64,000 nucleotides of DNA, taken from Lachnospiraceae bacterium UBA7202. Its GTDB lineage: Bacteria > Bacillota > Clostridia > Lachnospirales > Lachnospiraceae. This document shows, in pieces, positions 16,877 to 25,650 of this stretch (within the stretch, counting starts at the first letter, position 1; every line of letters starts with the position of its first letter). The notes below the pieces were generated by a model, which did not search any database, was not told where the DNA came from, and saw only the letters and a program-made list of their open reading frames with translations. The DNA is taken from positions 1-64,000 of the forward strand of contig DKUO01000044.1 of assembly GCA_002490705.1 (NCBI GenBank), written 5' to 3'. The position numbers were made by a program, and so were the translations under genes.

Positions 16877-18804
16877 TGAGTCGAAAAAGCGCGCTGTTTA
16901 CTTTGCTGTTCCTATGCGGCCTGCTGTGCCTGCTTCTTTTGTGTGATAAATATGAGCGCACGGAACTGACTTTTTCCAGAGAGTCGGGTTTCTATGAGGA
17001 ACCCTTTTTGCTGGAACTGTCGGCTCCGATCGGGACGAAAATCTATTATACGCTGGACGGCTCTGTGCCGGATAAAAATGCGTTTCTGTACACGGATCCC
17101 ATTGTAATTGACGATGCGACGACACATCCGAATGTGTATTCCATGCGGACGGATATGGCGTACGAGATCACAACGAACGACATTCCTTATAAACAGCCGG
17201 ATTATGCCGTTGACAAGTGCACGGTGGTCCGGGCTGTCTATCAGGATATGGACGGAAATTATCATGACTTGAAAACGGAGAGCTATTTTGTCGGATACGG
17301 CGGGAAGACAGGGTATTCGGGTATGAATGTGATCTCCGTCGTGACGGACCCGGACAATCTGTTTGATTATGACAGGGGCATATACGTTTTTGGACGGAAC
17401 TTTGACACCCAACTGGATGAAGACGGAAACCATATCGACATGACGGAGAACTTTAACCAGCACGGCTTTTTGTGGGAGCGTCCGGCGGATATACAGCTTT
17501 TCGATGCCGACGGGGAGACGGTGTTAAAACAGTCCTGCGGCATCCGCGTGCAGGGAGGCGGCAGCCGCAGCGGCTTACCCAAAAGCCTGAATCTCTACGC
17601 AAGAGAAAATTACGGCATGGCCAAGAGGTTTTATGCGGATCTGTTCGGAACGGGTTACATGGCTGACACCTTGACTTTGTCTGCGGGAGGGCAGGATTCG
17701 GTTGCAAAGTTCCGGGATAGGTTCGTGTCGGCGCTGACCGGAGAAAGAGATTTCTGCACCATGAATTATGAGCCCTGTGTGATGTTCCTCGACGGTGAAT
17801 ACTGGGGCGTTTACTGGCTTACGGAAAGATATACCGACACTTATCTGAGCCATTACTACGATGTTGACAGGGACAATGCGCTGATCGTCAAGAACGGCAG
17901 GCCGGAATCTGAGAGCGACGAGGACTGGGCGGTCTATAACAGTATGATGAATTATCTGAATGAGACTGATTTTTCCCTCCCGGAAAACTATGAATCTCTG
18001 GATGACGTCATTGACTTGCAGAGCTATCTGGATTACTATGCCACGGAAATTTATATCGGGCGGGGCGTGGACTGGCCCGGCGGCACAAATGAGGCGTTCT
18101 GGAGAGTGCGAAACCCTGTGAATGGCGGGAAGGAGTATGAGGATGGCAGATGGCGCTGGATGCTGTTTGACGTGAACACCAGCTCGCTGGAGGCGGAGAA
18201 TGTGGGGGATGATACGCTGGCCTTCGCGATGGAGCACAGCGTTCCCTTCCGCAATCTGTGCGGGAGCGATGCCTTTCGGCAGGACTTTACCGTCACGCTG
18301 TTGGATCTTGCCAACGAGATTTTTTCGCCGGTTCACACGGAACCCCTTATTCAGAGTCATCTTGCCCTTATGACGGAGCCGATTGACGTACATCTGAAAC
18401 GATTTTTCGGGTCCGATCAGCCCTACAGGCTGGAAGATGAAATGACAAATATCCGAACCTTTCTGGCGAACAGAAAAGCCTGTATTACGGGGTGTTTAAA
18501 GGAGGATTTCGGATTGGAGGGCGTGCTTGCGCCGGTGCGGATTGAGACCACGGATACTGCCGCGGGAAGCGTTGTTTTGAATACGATAACGCCGACCTTT
18601 GACGAGCAGGGGGAATGGCAGGGGGAGTATTTCACGGATTACCCGATTACGGTTTCGGCATCCGCCAGGGAAGGCTGGCGTTTTGCCGGGTGGGAGGTGG
18701 ACGCCGGGGAGAGCCATGAGTACCTTGCGGAAGCATCGGTGAAACTTTCCATACCGGAAGGCGGACTTTCGCTCAAAGCGGTTTTTGAGAAAGAGCAGAA
18801 TTGA
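16873..18804 (+). CDS. CotH-family kinase, copy 2, with beta-sandwich and InlB-like repeat domains
   Basis: A 643-residue exported protein. In order: a signal anchor (7–24), a chitobiase-C-terminal-like beta domain (LTFSRESGFYEEPF … IYYTLDGSVP, about 33–80), a CotH kinase domain (about 150–540) with CGIRVQGGGSR, GVYWLTERY and WRWMLFDVN, and a C-terminal InlB-B-repeat-like domain (about 560–640, EGWRFAGWEV). It is the subtype shared with copies 3 and 4, distinct from copy 1. The extra domains may bind glycans, placing the kinase at the polymer. It completes the second VTC–DUF4956–CotH triad and is followed by the GH5 gene. Confidence 0.87.
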   Translation: MMSRKSALFTLLFLCGLLCLLLLCDKYERTELTFSRESGFYEEPFLLELSAPIGTKIYYTLDGSVPDKNAFLYTDPIVIDDATTHPNVYSMRTDMAYEITTNDIPYKQPDYAVDKCTVVRAVYQDMDGNYHDLKTESYFVGYGGKTGYSGMNVISVVTDPDNLFDYDRGIYVFGRNFDTQLDEDGNHIDMTENFNQHGFLWERPADIQLFDADGETVLKQSCGIRVQGGGSRSGLPKSLNLYARENYGMAKRFYADLFGTGYMADTLTLSAGGQDSVAKFRDRFVSALTGERDFCTMNYEPCVMFLDGEYWGVYWLTERYTDTYLSHYYDVDRDNALIVKNGRPESESDEDWAVYNSMMNYLNETDFSLPENYESLDDVIDLQSYLDYYATEIYIGRGVDWPGGTNEAFWRVRNPVNGGKEYEDGRWRWMLFDVNTSSLEAENVGDDTLAFAMEHSVPFRNLCGSDAFRQDFTVTLLDLANEIFSPVHTEPLIQSHLALMTEPIDVHLKRFFGSDQPYRLEDEMTNIRTFLANRKACITGCLKEDFGLEGVLAPVRIETTDTAAGSVVLNTITPTFDEQGEWQGEYFTDYPITVSASAREGWRFAGWEVDAGESHEYLAEASVKLSIPEGGLSLKAVFEKEQN

Positions 18805-18826
18805 TGACGGTTCGGAACGGATGGTA

Positions 18827-19909
18827 ATGATGAAGAAAAAAATAGGATTACTTTTTGTCGGATTGGCGGTTATTTTGGGACTGGCCGGAGTGGGATTTAT
18901 GTTTGCGGAAAGGACGAGGGCGGTTCGGTTTGTCAGCCGGATGGGCGCTGGAATCAATCTGGGGAATACACTGGACTCCACAGGACTTAGGGAATACAGG
19001 CCGGATGCGGATGATCTGGAATACGAGACCTACTGGGGAAATCCGAGGGCGGATGCAGCGACCTTTCAGGCGATGAAGGAGGCGGGCTTTGGTACGGTGC
19101 GCATTCCGGTTACCTGGGAGGATCATCTGGACGACGCATATCACATTTCAGACGTCTGGATGGAAAGGGTGCAGGAAGTGGTTGACATGGCGCTTAATGC
19201 GGATCTGTATGTGATTTTGGACTTACACCATGAAGAGTGGCTGGATTTACAGACAGAGCGTTCGGAGGAGATACAGGCGGAATTTGTGACGGTCTGGGAG
19301 CAGATCGCGGCCCGCTTTCGGGACTACGACGAAAAATTGCTGTTTGAGTCCATGAACGAGCCCCGGCTTCGTGACAGCGAGGTGGAGTGGACTTCCGGTA
19401 CCGAAGAGATGCGGGATATGGTCAATGATCTGAACGCGGCTTTTGTGGAGACGGTCCGGGCTTCCGGGGGCGGTAACCGAAAGCGTTATCTTTTGCTCTG
19501 CCCTTATGCCAGCAACCATGAGACGGAGGCGATGCAGGGGCTTCTCATACCTGACGACGGGCGGCTGATCGTATCGGTTCACATGTATACGCCCTACAGC
19601 TTTTGTCAGAAGGAGGACGGAGACACAGATTGGGATACTGCCGAGACCAGAGAACGGGTGGCACAGGCATTTTCGGAGATGAACCATCTGTTTGTGGAGC
19701 GGCAGATTCCGGTGATTCTTACGGAGTTTGGCTGTGTGGATAAGGGGAATATAGAGGCGCGTCTGTCGTGGACGGATTACTATATGGAAGAGGCGCGCCG
19801 TTACGGGATTCCCTGTATCTGGTGGGACTGCGGGGCATATGCGCTGCTTGACCGGGAAAATAAATCGTGGAAATTTCCTGAGATTGTGGAGGTGTTGACG
19901 AATGAATAG
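18827..19909 (+). CDS. GH5 endoglucanase (cellulase A family), membrane-anchored
   Basis: A family 5 glycoside hydrolase of about 360 residues. It has an N-terminal hydrophobic anchor (GLLFVGLAVILGLAGVGFMF) and then the GINLGNTLD opening and VRIPVTW segment of GH5 cellulases. The acid/base glutamate is in SMNEP (about Glu178) and the nucleophile in LTEFG (about Glu300). It cuts beta-1,4-glucans outside the membrane. In cellulose operons such enzymes (BcsZ, CcsZ) trim or edit the nascent polymer. Several starts are possible: TTG 18785, ATG 18821, 18827 and 18830. 18827 suits the spacing to a weak GGAACGG site best. Confidence 0.9.
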   Translation: MMKKKIGLLFVGLAVILGLAGVGFMFAERTRAVRFVSRMGAGINLGNTLDSTGLREYRPDADDLEYETYWGNPRADAATFQAMKEAGFGTVRIPVTWEDHLDDAYHISDVWMERVQEVVDMALNADLYVILDLHHEEWLDLQTERSEEIQAEFVTVWEQIAARFRDYDEKLLFESMNEPRLRDSEVEWTSGTEEMRDMVNDLNAAFVETVRASGGGNRKRYLLLCPYASNHETEAMQGLLIPDDGRLIVSVHMYTPYSFCQKEDGDTDWDTAETRERVAQAFSEMNHLFVERQIPVILTEFGCVDKGNIEARLSWTDYYMEEARRYGIPCIWWDCGAYALLDRENKSWKFPEIVEVLTNE

Positions 19910-21011
19910 GCGCAGATGCAGGCGCGCGCCTGTACTGGCGGCAGGACTGGTCTTGGGACTACTTTTTGCCGAAGAAGTACAGGCCGCTCCGGCAGAGGAG
20001 GATGGGGTTGTTCGTGCCGAATATGAGGCATACTATGATCGTTTGATGTCGATAGAGGATCAGAACGGGATAGCGGACGGCGGTTTCCTTGTGGTTGAAG
20101 ATCAGATTTTCGCTTTGGAGCCGGATGAGGAGGACAGTATCCTGATGGTGCCGGCTTTTGACGAGCAGTATAACCGGCTGGCGTTGTTTATTGTGGATGG
20201 GGACGGGCAGATTCTTTTCCGGACGGAGCAGCTGGAGACCAATTACTGTATCAAGGGGCAGATGAGGCAGCCGGTGCAGTCCATCGCGGCAGTCTCCTTT
20301 CAGGATCTGAACCGGGATGGCAGAACGGATATTGTTCTTATCACTTCCTGCGTCAACGAGAGCGGCGTCTATGCCGGAGAGACCTACAAGGTCGGGGATG
20401 TGCTTTTTCAAAATCAGACAGGAAACGGTTTTTACAGGGATTACCGGATTTCGGAAAAGATCAATCGCTTCGGGATGAATAAGAGCGCGGAATCCATCGC
20501 GGCCTTTGTCAGGGATGGAGATTCCACGGAATTTTTATATACGGCGTCCACCTTACAGGAGCTGCAAAGAAACCATTTCCGGATTATTTCGGAGCAGTGT
20601 TATCTGCGGACCTTTGGCAAGCTGGGTAAGCTACAGGTGACACCGGGGACATATCGGATTGCGGATTATGATATATTTATGATATATCTGGTGAATGAGC
20701 AGGGGGAGATCGTATCTGTACTACAGCCTATGGGAGAGTATGACAATCTCTATGCGCTCAAGGGGGTTACCTGCCGGGATATTGACGGGGACGGACTCAA
20801 GGATATTGTGATTCTTGCCAGATACAGCTATGAGGGTGAGGATGGGACGCTTCTCATCGAGAGCGATTACCGGATTTATTATCAGAGAACCGGCGGGTTT
20901 GTACCGGATACGGAAATCAGGGATATGTACCGATGCAGCGATGAAGATACGATGGAAATGCTGGTAGAGAAAGCGCGGGCTTATTGGGGGTGGCAGAGCA
21001 CAAATGATTAA
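19902..21011 (+). CDS. secreted protein with two FG-GAP/VCBS-like calcium motifs
   Basis: A 369-residue protein with a signal peptide cleaved near VQA-APAEE (residue 28). I do not recognise a named family. It has two DxDxDG-type loops, DLNRDGRTDIVL (about residue 135) and DIDGDGLKDIVI (about residue 292), each followed by a hydrophobic strand, as in FG-GAP or VCBS blades that bind Ca2+. It overlaps the GH5 gene by 8 bases and the response regulator by 8 bases, so it belongs to the operon. A role in cell-surface binding or in sensing for the adjacent two-component system is possible but unproven. Confidence 0.78.
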   Translation: MNRRRCRRAPVLAAGLVLGLLFAEEVQAAPAEEDGVVRAEYEAYYDRLMSIEDQNGIADGGFLVVEDQIFALEPDEEDSILMVPAFDEQYNRLALFIVDGDGQILFRTEQLETNYCIKGQMRQPVQSIAAVSFQDLNRDGRTDIVLITSCVNESGVYAGETYKVGDVLFQNQTGNGFYRDYRISEKINRFGMNKSAESIAAFVRDGDSTEFLYTASTLQELQRNHFRIISEQCYLRTFGKLGKLQVTPGTYRIADYDIFMIYLVNEQGEIVSVLQPMGEYDNLYALKGVTCRDIDGDGLKDIVILARYSYEGEDGTLLIESDYRIYYQRTGGFVPDTEIRDMYRCSDEDTMEMLVEKARAYWGWQSTND

Positions 21012-21663
21012 GATACTGATTGTAGACGATGAGAAACCGATCTGTGACTTGATAGATTTAAATCTTTCTTCCGCGGGTTACCAATGTACGGCGGTACAGG
21101 ACGGCCTGCAGGCGATTGACCTGATAGAGAAGGAAGAGTTTGAACTGGTTCTTCTGGATATCATGCTGCCGGGAGCGGACGGATATGATGTGATGGAGTA
21201 CATACGGCCTCTGGGGATTCCTGTGATTTTCATTACCGCCAAGCATGAGGTGAAGCACCGTGTGAAGGGACTGAAGCTGGGCGCCGACGATTATCTGGTA
21301 AAGCCCTTCGATGTGGTGGAGCTGGTGGCAAGAGTGGAGGCAGTGCTGCGGCGTTACAATAAGGCGGAACAGCATCTTGTGGCGGGAGACGTGACGGTGG
21401 ATGTGGACGCCCGCAGGGTGACCAAGGCAGGACGCCCTGTGGAACTGACGAATAAAGAGTTCGGTCTTCTGCTTCTTTTTATGAAGAATAAAAACGTCGC
21501 CCTGTTTCGGGAGACCTTATATGAAAAGGTGTGGGAAGGGGAATATTTTGCGGACAGCCGCACACTGGATCTGCATGTACAGCGTCTGAGAAAAAAACTG
21601 GGATGGGAGCATAATCTGGTAGCGGTGTACAAGGTTGGCTACCGTTTAGAGGTGCAGGAATGA
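21004..21663 (+). CDS. OmpR/PhoB-family response regulator
   Basis: A 219-residue regulator with a receiver domain (ILIVDDE, phosphoacceptor Asp52 in LLDIML, FITAK threonine, and KPFD lysine) and a C-terminal winged-helix DNA-binding domain (about residues 125–219, RTLDLHVQRLRKKL). Proteins of this class dimerise on direct repeats about 11 bp apart. An array with exactly that period is found about 2.3 kb downstream at 23934. Overlap with the kinase gene (4 bases) shows co-translation. Likely targets are the amidase/deacetylase gene and perhaps the polysaccharide operon itself. Confidence 0.94.
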   Translation: MIKILIVDDEKPICDLIDLNLSSAGYQCTAVQDGLQAIDLIEKEEFELVLLDIMLPGADGYDVMEYIRPLGIPVIFITAKHEVKHRVKGLKLGADDYLVKPFDVVELVARVEAVLRRYNKAEQHLVAGDVTVDVDARRVTKAGRPVELTNKEFGLLLLFMKNKNVALFRETLYEKVWEGEYFADSRTLDLHVQRLRKKLGWEHNLVAVYKVGYRLEVQE

Positions 21664-23108
21664 AATTTTCAATCAAATTAGTGCTGTCTACCATGATCGT
21701 GCTGGCGTTGGCGCTGGGATTCAGCGGATTTTACTTTGTAAATAATGTGTTTGAGAATTCTCTGGACAGAGAGGTGGGACAGGCGCTCGACGAGAGCAGT
21801 ATCTTAGGCTTTGCCTTTGAGACGGCGGCTTTGAATGTGCCGCTCAAGTACAGCGTTCTGCCGGACAGCGTGGTGGAGGAGATCGCGTCCAAGCTGGAAA
21901 TGGGCGGGCAGAGCGGCGGGCGGCTCTTACGGATCGCGGACGAGGAGAAAAACATACTGTATACCAGCAGCGGGTTTACCGCGGATGAGGGACTGCTCCC
22001 GCAGACGGATCAGCATACCAAATCTTATCGCGTCATTCGCGCGCAGGATTGCTTTTATGTGCACACCTGTGTATCCATCAATGCGCTGAACCGGATTCTG
22101 TATCTGGAGACCATGAAGGATGTGACGGATGTATTTACGGAACGCGCCCTTGGATTTTCGCTGTATCGGAAAGTAACGCTGGTCATGTTGTTGACCGGAA
22201 TGGTCATAATGCTGTTTATCGCCTCTTTTCTGACGAAGCCGATCCGGCTGCTGACCAGGGCGACCAGAGAAATGGCGGCGGGAGATTACAAATATCGTGC
22301 CAGACAGATTAGCCGGGATGAGCTGGGGCAGCTCACCGGGGACTTCAACAGGATGGCAAATGCGCTGGAGGAAACGATCTGTAAGCTGGAGGAGGAGATC
22401 GAGGCGCGGGAAGAGTTCATGGGCGCTTTTGCCCACGAGTTAAAAACGCCTCTGACGGCGATCATCGGATATGCGGACATGCTGCGCTCTCACAAGCTGG
22501 ATGAGGAAAAGAGTATCATGTCGGCAAACTACATCTATACAGAGGGCAAACGATTAGAAGCTATGTCGTTCCGGCTTTTGGATATCATCGTGGCAAAACA
22601 GGATGAGGCGCACCTACAGGAGACACAGGTTGGAGAACTGTTCGCATATCTACAGGAAATGTTTGCAGAGAAAGAGGGGACGGATATCCGTTTTTCACAT
22701 GAAGAGGCCGTGGTACGTATGGAAGTGAATTTGATCAAGACAGTGCTGGTAAATCTGATTGACAATGCCTGTAAGGCTTCGGAGAACGACGCCGTGGCGG
22801 ACGGCGCAGGCTCCGATACGGCAGCTGTGATTGAGGTGACAGGACGGACGGTCCGGGAAGGTTACCGGATTGCGGTGAGAGATTACGGGATCGGGATACC
22901 GGAGGCGGAACAGAGTAAGATTGTCAAAGCTTTTTACATGGTGGATAAGTCCAGGGCAAGAAGCAAGAACGGTGCAGGACTTGGACTTGCACTGTGTGCA
23001 GAGATATTAAAGATACATCACAGTGAATTGCAGATTGAGAGTAAGGTTGGGGAAGGCTCCTGTTTCAGTTTCATCCTTCCCGCGGAGAAGAGGGCATATG
23101 AAGAGTAA
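21660..23108 (+). CDS. sensor histidine kinase
   Basis: A 482-residue membrane sensor. Two helices (about 5–27 and 170–190) flank an extracellular sensing region of about 140 residues, followed by a HAMP linker (about 195–245), HisKA with AHELKTPL (His259), and an ATPase domain with the N box (VNLIDNACKAS), G1 (DYGIGIP) and G2 (GAGLGLAL). All catalytic boxes look intact. It is the partner of the overlapping response regulator. The stimulus may be envelope- or polysaccharide-related because of its operon position and the following exported accessory gene (inference). Confidence 0.94.
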   Translation: MKFSIKLVLSTMIVLALALGFSGFYFVNNVFENSLDREVGQALDESSILGFAFETAALNVPLKYSVLPDSVVEEIASKLEMGGQSGGRLLRIADEEKNILYTSSGFTADEGLLPQTDQHTKSYRVIRAQDCFYVHTCVSINALNRILYLETMKDVTDVFTERALGFSLYRKVTLVMLLTGMVIMLFIASFLTKPIRLLTRATREMAAGDYKYRARQISRDELGQLTGDFNRMANALEETICKLEEEIEAREEFMGAFAHELKTPLTAIIGYADMLRSHKLDEEKSIMSANYIYTEGKRLEAMSFRLLDIIVAKQDEAHLQETQVGELFAYLQEMFAEKEGTDIRFSHEEAVVRMEVNLIKTVLVNLIDNACKASENDAVADGAGSDTAAVIEVTGRTVREGYRIAVRDYGIGIPEAEQSKIVKAFYMVDKSRARSKNGAGLGLALCAEILKIHHSELQIESKVGEGSCFSFILPAEKRAYEE

Positions 23109-23928
23109 GATCTATTATCTGGCGGTTCCGCTGCTGGTGGCATTGGCGATGTGTATTTCCATATGGGGTCCGGAGGCGCTGGCGAAGTATAAGGATCAGG
23201 GGATTCTGGACAGAGTGCATACGGAAAGTGTGGAAAATGCCGGAGAGGGCTACCGTTACCAGATGAACAGCAATGAAAAGCTGTATATTCTTTCCTGCTG
23301 TCTGAGCAGCCAGACGTTTCCGGAGAGTGAGACGAGTGCAATGGCGCATGAGGCGGATGCGGAGGTGGAGTATCAGGAACTGGAAGGTTCCTATGCCTTT
23401 GTGGTGAACCGCAGGGGCCCGTCCGGCAGGGAGATCACGGACGAGCAGATTTATGCTACATGTAATGAGGGACTGGAGCTGTTGAAGGGAAAGGGAATAC
23501 TGCCCGAACAGGTGAGGGAGGTGGATGCGTCCTCCTACGACGTTACGCTCTACTCGGCGATCGATGTGCTGGAGCCGCGCAACAATGTTGCGGTCTGGAA
23601 GATGAGCCTCTCCAATTCCCAGAAAAATGCGGATAAGGCAAACCGTCTGATGGACGCCTATATTGATGCGGATGATGGAAAAATATATGAATTTTATGTG
23701 AGAACGCCCCTTTTGTGGGAGGATATTGACGCAGATGCGCTGGTGGCGGATTGGGCGGACTATATGGGACTTGAAGAACCCTTGCCTTACGAGCTGGACA
23801 ACCCTCTCTTAGAGACGACGCCCTATTTTCGCAAATATGTTTTCCGGGGGATGGGGAACGGGCAGACGGTAGTGACGCTGGGATTCTATGAGGGAATCAA
23901 CGAGCTGTTCTTAAAAGTATCCAGATAA
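23098..23928 (+). CDS. exported protein downstream of the two-component system, PepSY-like
   Basis: About 276 residues with an N-terminal signal anchor (KIYYLAVPLLVALAMCISIW). I do not recognise a named family with certainty. The middle part (TYPE: alpha/beta units around GLELLKGKGI and the DADDGKIYEFYV strand) resembles PepSY-type regulatory domains. ATG at 23098 overlaps the kinase end by 11 bases and has AGAGGG just upstream. The frame extends further back but without a site. Being third in a regulator–kinase–exported-protein unit, it may tune the sensor, as accessory proteins do for WalK-like kinases. This is inference. Confidence 0.7.
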   Translation: MKSKIYYLAVPLLVALAMCISIWGPEALAKYKDQGILDRVHTESVENAGEGYRYQMNSNEKLYILSCCLSSQTFPESETSAMAHEADAEVEYQELEGSYAFVVNRRGPSGREITDEQIYATCNEGLELLKGKGILPEQVREVDASSYDVTLYSAIDVLEPRNNVAVWKMSLSNSQKNADKANRLMDAYIDADDGKIYEFYVRTPLLWEDIDADALVADWADYMGLEEPLPYELDNPLLETTPYFRKYVFRGMGNGQTVVTLGFYEGINELFLKVSR

Positions 23929-23933
23929 AAAAT

Positions 23934-23999
23934 GATGCAACTTTGATGCAAAAAAGATGGCGTTTTGATGCAACTTAGATGAAATTATGATGCTCCTCT
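23934..23999 (+). repeat. six 11-bp direct repeats starting GATG (response-regulator binding array candidate)
   Basis: GATG occurs at 23934, 23945, 23956, 23967, 23978 and 23989, an exact 11-bp period over six units. Units 1, 2 and 4 share GATGCAA and the seventh to eleventh bases are A/T-rich. OmpR/PhoB-type regulators bind direct repeats with this spacing. It begins 5 bases past the previous stop and ends 45 bases before the amidase start. Confidence 0.8.
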
Positions 24000-24003
24000 T
24001 TTA

Positions 24004-24025
24004 TATGCTTAGTATGGAAAGCATA
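24004..24025. promoter_or_regulatory. inverted repeat and possible activator-dependent promoter before the amidase–deacetylase gene
   Basis: TATGCTT (24004–24010) and AAGCATA (24019–24025) form a 7-bp inverted repeat. -10-like TAGTAT (24010–24015) has no usable -35; the 11-bp array occupies that place, as at activated promoters. Which -10 is used is uncertain. Confidence 0.35.
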
Positions 24026-24043
24026 CGAGAGAGGAGCATTAGA

Positions 24044-25522
24044 ATGTACGGAGAGTCTTCATTTACATGGGAATATGTCTGCGGTTATGAGACGAGGGAG
24101 CAGAGAAAACGGCGTCTGTCGAGGAGGATATATACGCTGGGCGCTGCCGTGTGCATCGTCAGTCTGGCGGCAACGCTGTCAGTGAAGATCGCTGCGGCGG
24201 GCGGCGTCCGGTCCCTGACAGAAAAGCTGTGGAATACGGGAGAGGAGGCAGCGGCAGATCTGTCGGCTGACGGGGAAGAGACAGCGGCTGCGCAGGCGGA
24301 AGAACTTGCGGCAAGCGTTGCCGTAGCAGCGGCGCGGGCAGCAGCGCTTGCCGGAGAGGAGAGTGGGCAGGCGGCAGCGCATATTCCGACGGTTTATCTG
24401 GATCCGGGACATGGCGGTTCGGACGAGGGCTGCGCCAGAGAGGGCGTTCGTGAGAAGGATCTGAACCTTGCTATTGCGCTGCTTGTAAGGGATCAGCTGG
24501 AAGAACAGGGATATCAGGTGATTATGTCCAGAGAAACGGATACTTACATTGCGAAGGAAACGCGCGTCGCACAGGCAAACCGGTCAGGGGCGGATATCTA
24601 TATCAGCATCCATCAAAATGCCACGGAAGAAGGAGCCGGGGTAAACGGCATGGAGGTCTGGTATACGGAAGACAGTGACAGGAGCGACAGTAAGAGACTG
24701 GCGCAGCTGATACGACAGCAGACCTTAAGGAGCACAGGAGCGGAAGAGCGGGAACTGCGAAGCGACGCGGATTTTTATGTGACGGGAAACACTTCCATGC
24801 CCGCCTGCCTGATCGAGACGGGATTTCTCTCAAACGCTTCGGAGCGTGAGAGGCTTGGCCTTGCGGAATATCAGCAGCAGATTGCGGACGGCATTGCGCA
24901 GGGCGTCTCCTATTATTTTCATCCGAAGACCATGTATCTGACTTTTGACGACGGCCCTTCCGAGGAAAACACAAGGAGAGTGCTTGATATCCTGCGGGAA
25001 CGGAATATTAAGGCCACTTTCTTTCTCGTGGGGGAGAACGTGCGAAATCATCCCGAGGTGGCGCGCCAGATCGTGGCGGAGGGACATACCATCGGCATTC
25101 ACTGTGATAACCACGATTATGATGCCTTATACGAGAGCGTGGACAGTTATGTGGCTGATTTTGAGAAGGCAAGGCAGACCGTGTACGAGGTGACGGGCGT
25201 GGAGACAAATCTGTTCCGTTTTCCGGGCGGCAGTATCAACGCCTTTAATAAGAAAACAGGGGACGCCATCATTCGTGAGATGACGAATAGGGGTTACATA
25301 TACTACGACTGGAACGCCAGTCTGGAGGATGCGGTCAAAAATCCGGATCCAAAGCAGTTGATAGAAAATGGGGTATCGACTACGTTAGGACGCAAGAAGG
25401 TGATCCTGCTTGCGCATGATGTGGTCGGCAGTACCGGCCTTTGTCTGGAAGAGCTTCTGGACAGCCTGCCGGAATATGAAATGAAGCCTCTCAGTGAAGA
25501 TGTGGAACCGATTTGTTTTTGA
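24044..25522 (+). CDS. N-acetylmuramoyl-L-alanine amidase – polysaccharide deacetylase (NodB) fusion
   Basis: A 492-residue envelope enzyme. After a short cytoplasmic part, a signal anchor (about 28–46) and an Ala/Glu-rich linker come two domains. An Amidase_3 domain (about 117–285) has YLDPGHGGSD, the EKDLNL glutamate and SIHQNA. A NodB deacetylase domain (about 300–470) has TFDDGP, HCDNHDY (metal histidines) and RFPGGS. The first cleaves the stem peptide from MurNAc; the second removes N-acetyl groups from glycans. Having both in one chain is unusual. ATG 24044 is chosen over the far-upstream in-frame start because GAGGAG lies 7 bases before it. Control by the array upstream is inferred. 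Confidence 0.88.
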   Translation: MYGESSFTWEYVCGYETREQRKRRLSRRIYTLGAAVCIVSLAATLSVKIAAAGGVRSLTEKLWNTGEEAAADLSADGEETAAAQAEELAASVAVAAARAAALAGEESGQAAAHIPTVYLDPGHGGSDEGCAREGVREKDLNLAIALLVRDQLEEQGYQVIMSRETDTYIAKETRVAQANRSGADIYISIHQNATEEGAGVNGMEVWYTEDSDRSDSKRLAQLIRQQTLRSTGAEERELRSDADFYVTGNTSMPACLIETGFLSNASERERLGLAEYQQQIADGIAQGVSYYFHPKTMYLTFDDGPSEENTRRVLDILRERNIKATFFLVGENVRNHPEVARQIVAEGHTIGIHCDNHDYDALYESVDSYVADFEKARQTVYEVTGVETNLFRFPGGSINAFNKKTGDAIIREMTNRGYIYYDWNASLEDAVKNPDPKQLIENGVSTTLGRKKVILLAHDVVGSTGLCLEELLDSLPEYEMKPLSEDVEPICF

Positions 25523-25566
25523 ATTTTATAATAGAAGAAGGTGTGCGAAAATATACGCAAAAGCAC

Positions 25567-25595
25567 TTGAAAAAGGAGCGGTTATATGTTACCCT
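25567..25595 (+). promoter_or_regulatory. promoter of the hydrogenase operon
   Basis: TTGAAA (25567–25572), 17-base spacer, TACCCT (25590–25595) with TG one base upstream. The cre-like palindrome begins 3 bases after the -10. Confidence 0.55.
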
Positions 25596-25598
25596 GAA

Positions 25599-25612
25599 TG
25601 TAAGCGCTTACA
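25599..25612. promoter_or_regulatory. cre-like CcpA operator
   Basis: TGTAAGCGCTTACA is a perfect palindrome that fits the catabolite-responsive element consensus TGWAANCGNTNWCA at every position. It covers the expected transcription start of the hydrogenase operon, a place where CcpA usually represses. A second palindrome, GTAAGCTTAC, follows at 25618–25627. Confidence 0.7.
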
Positions 25613-25650
25613 CTACCGTAAGCTTACTGTAAAACAGGGGGTGGAGTTAC

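Noticed and set aside
23934..23999. Could the GATG array be a CRISPR or a microsatellite?
   Set aside because: Units are 11 bp without spacers and with variable ends, far too short for CRISPR; only the first four to seven bases are held, which fits a protein-binding array better than slippage.
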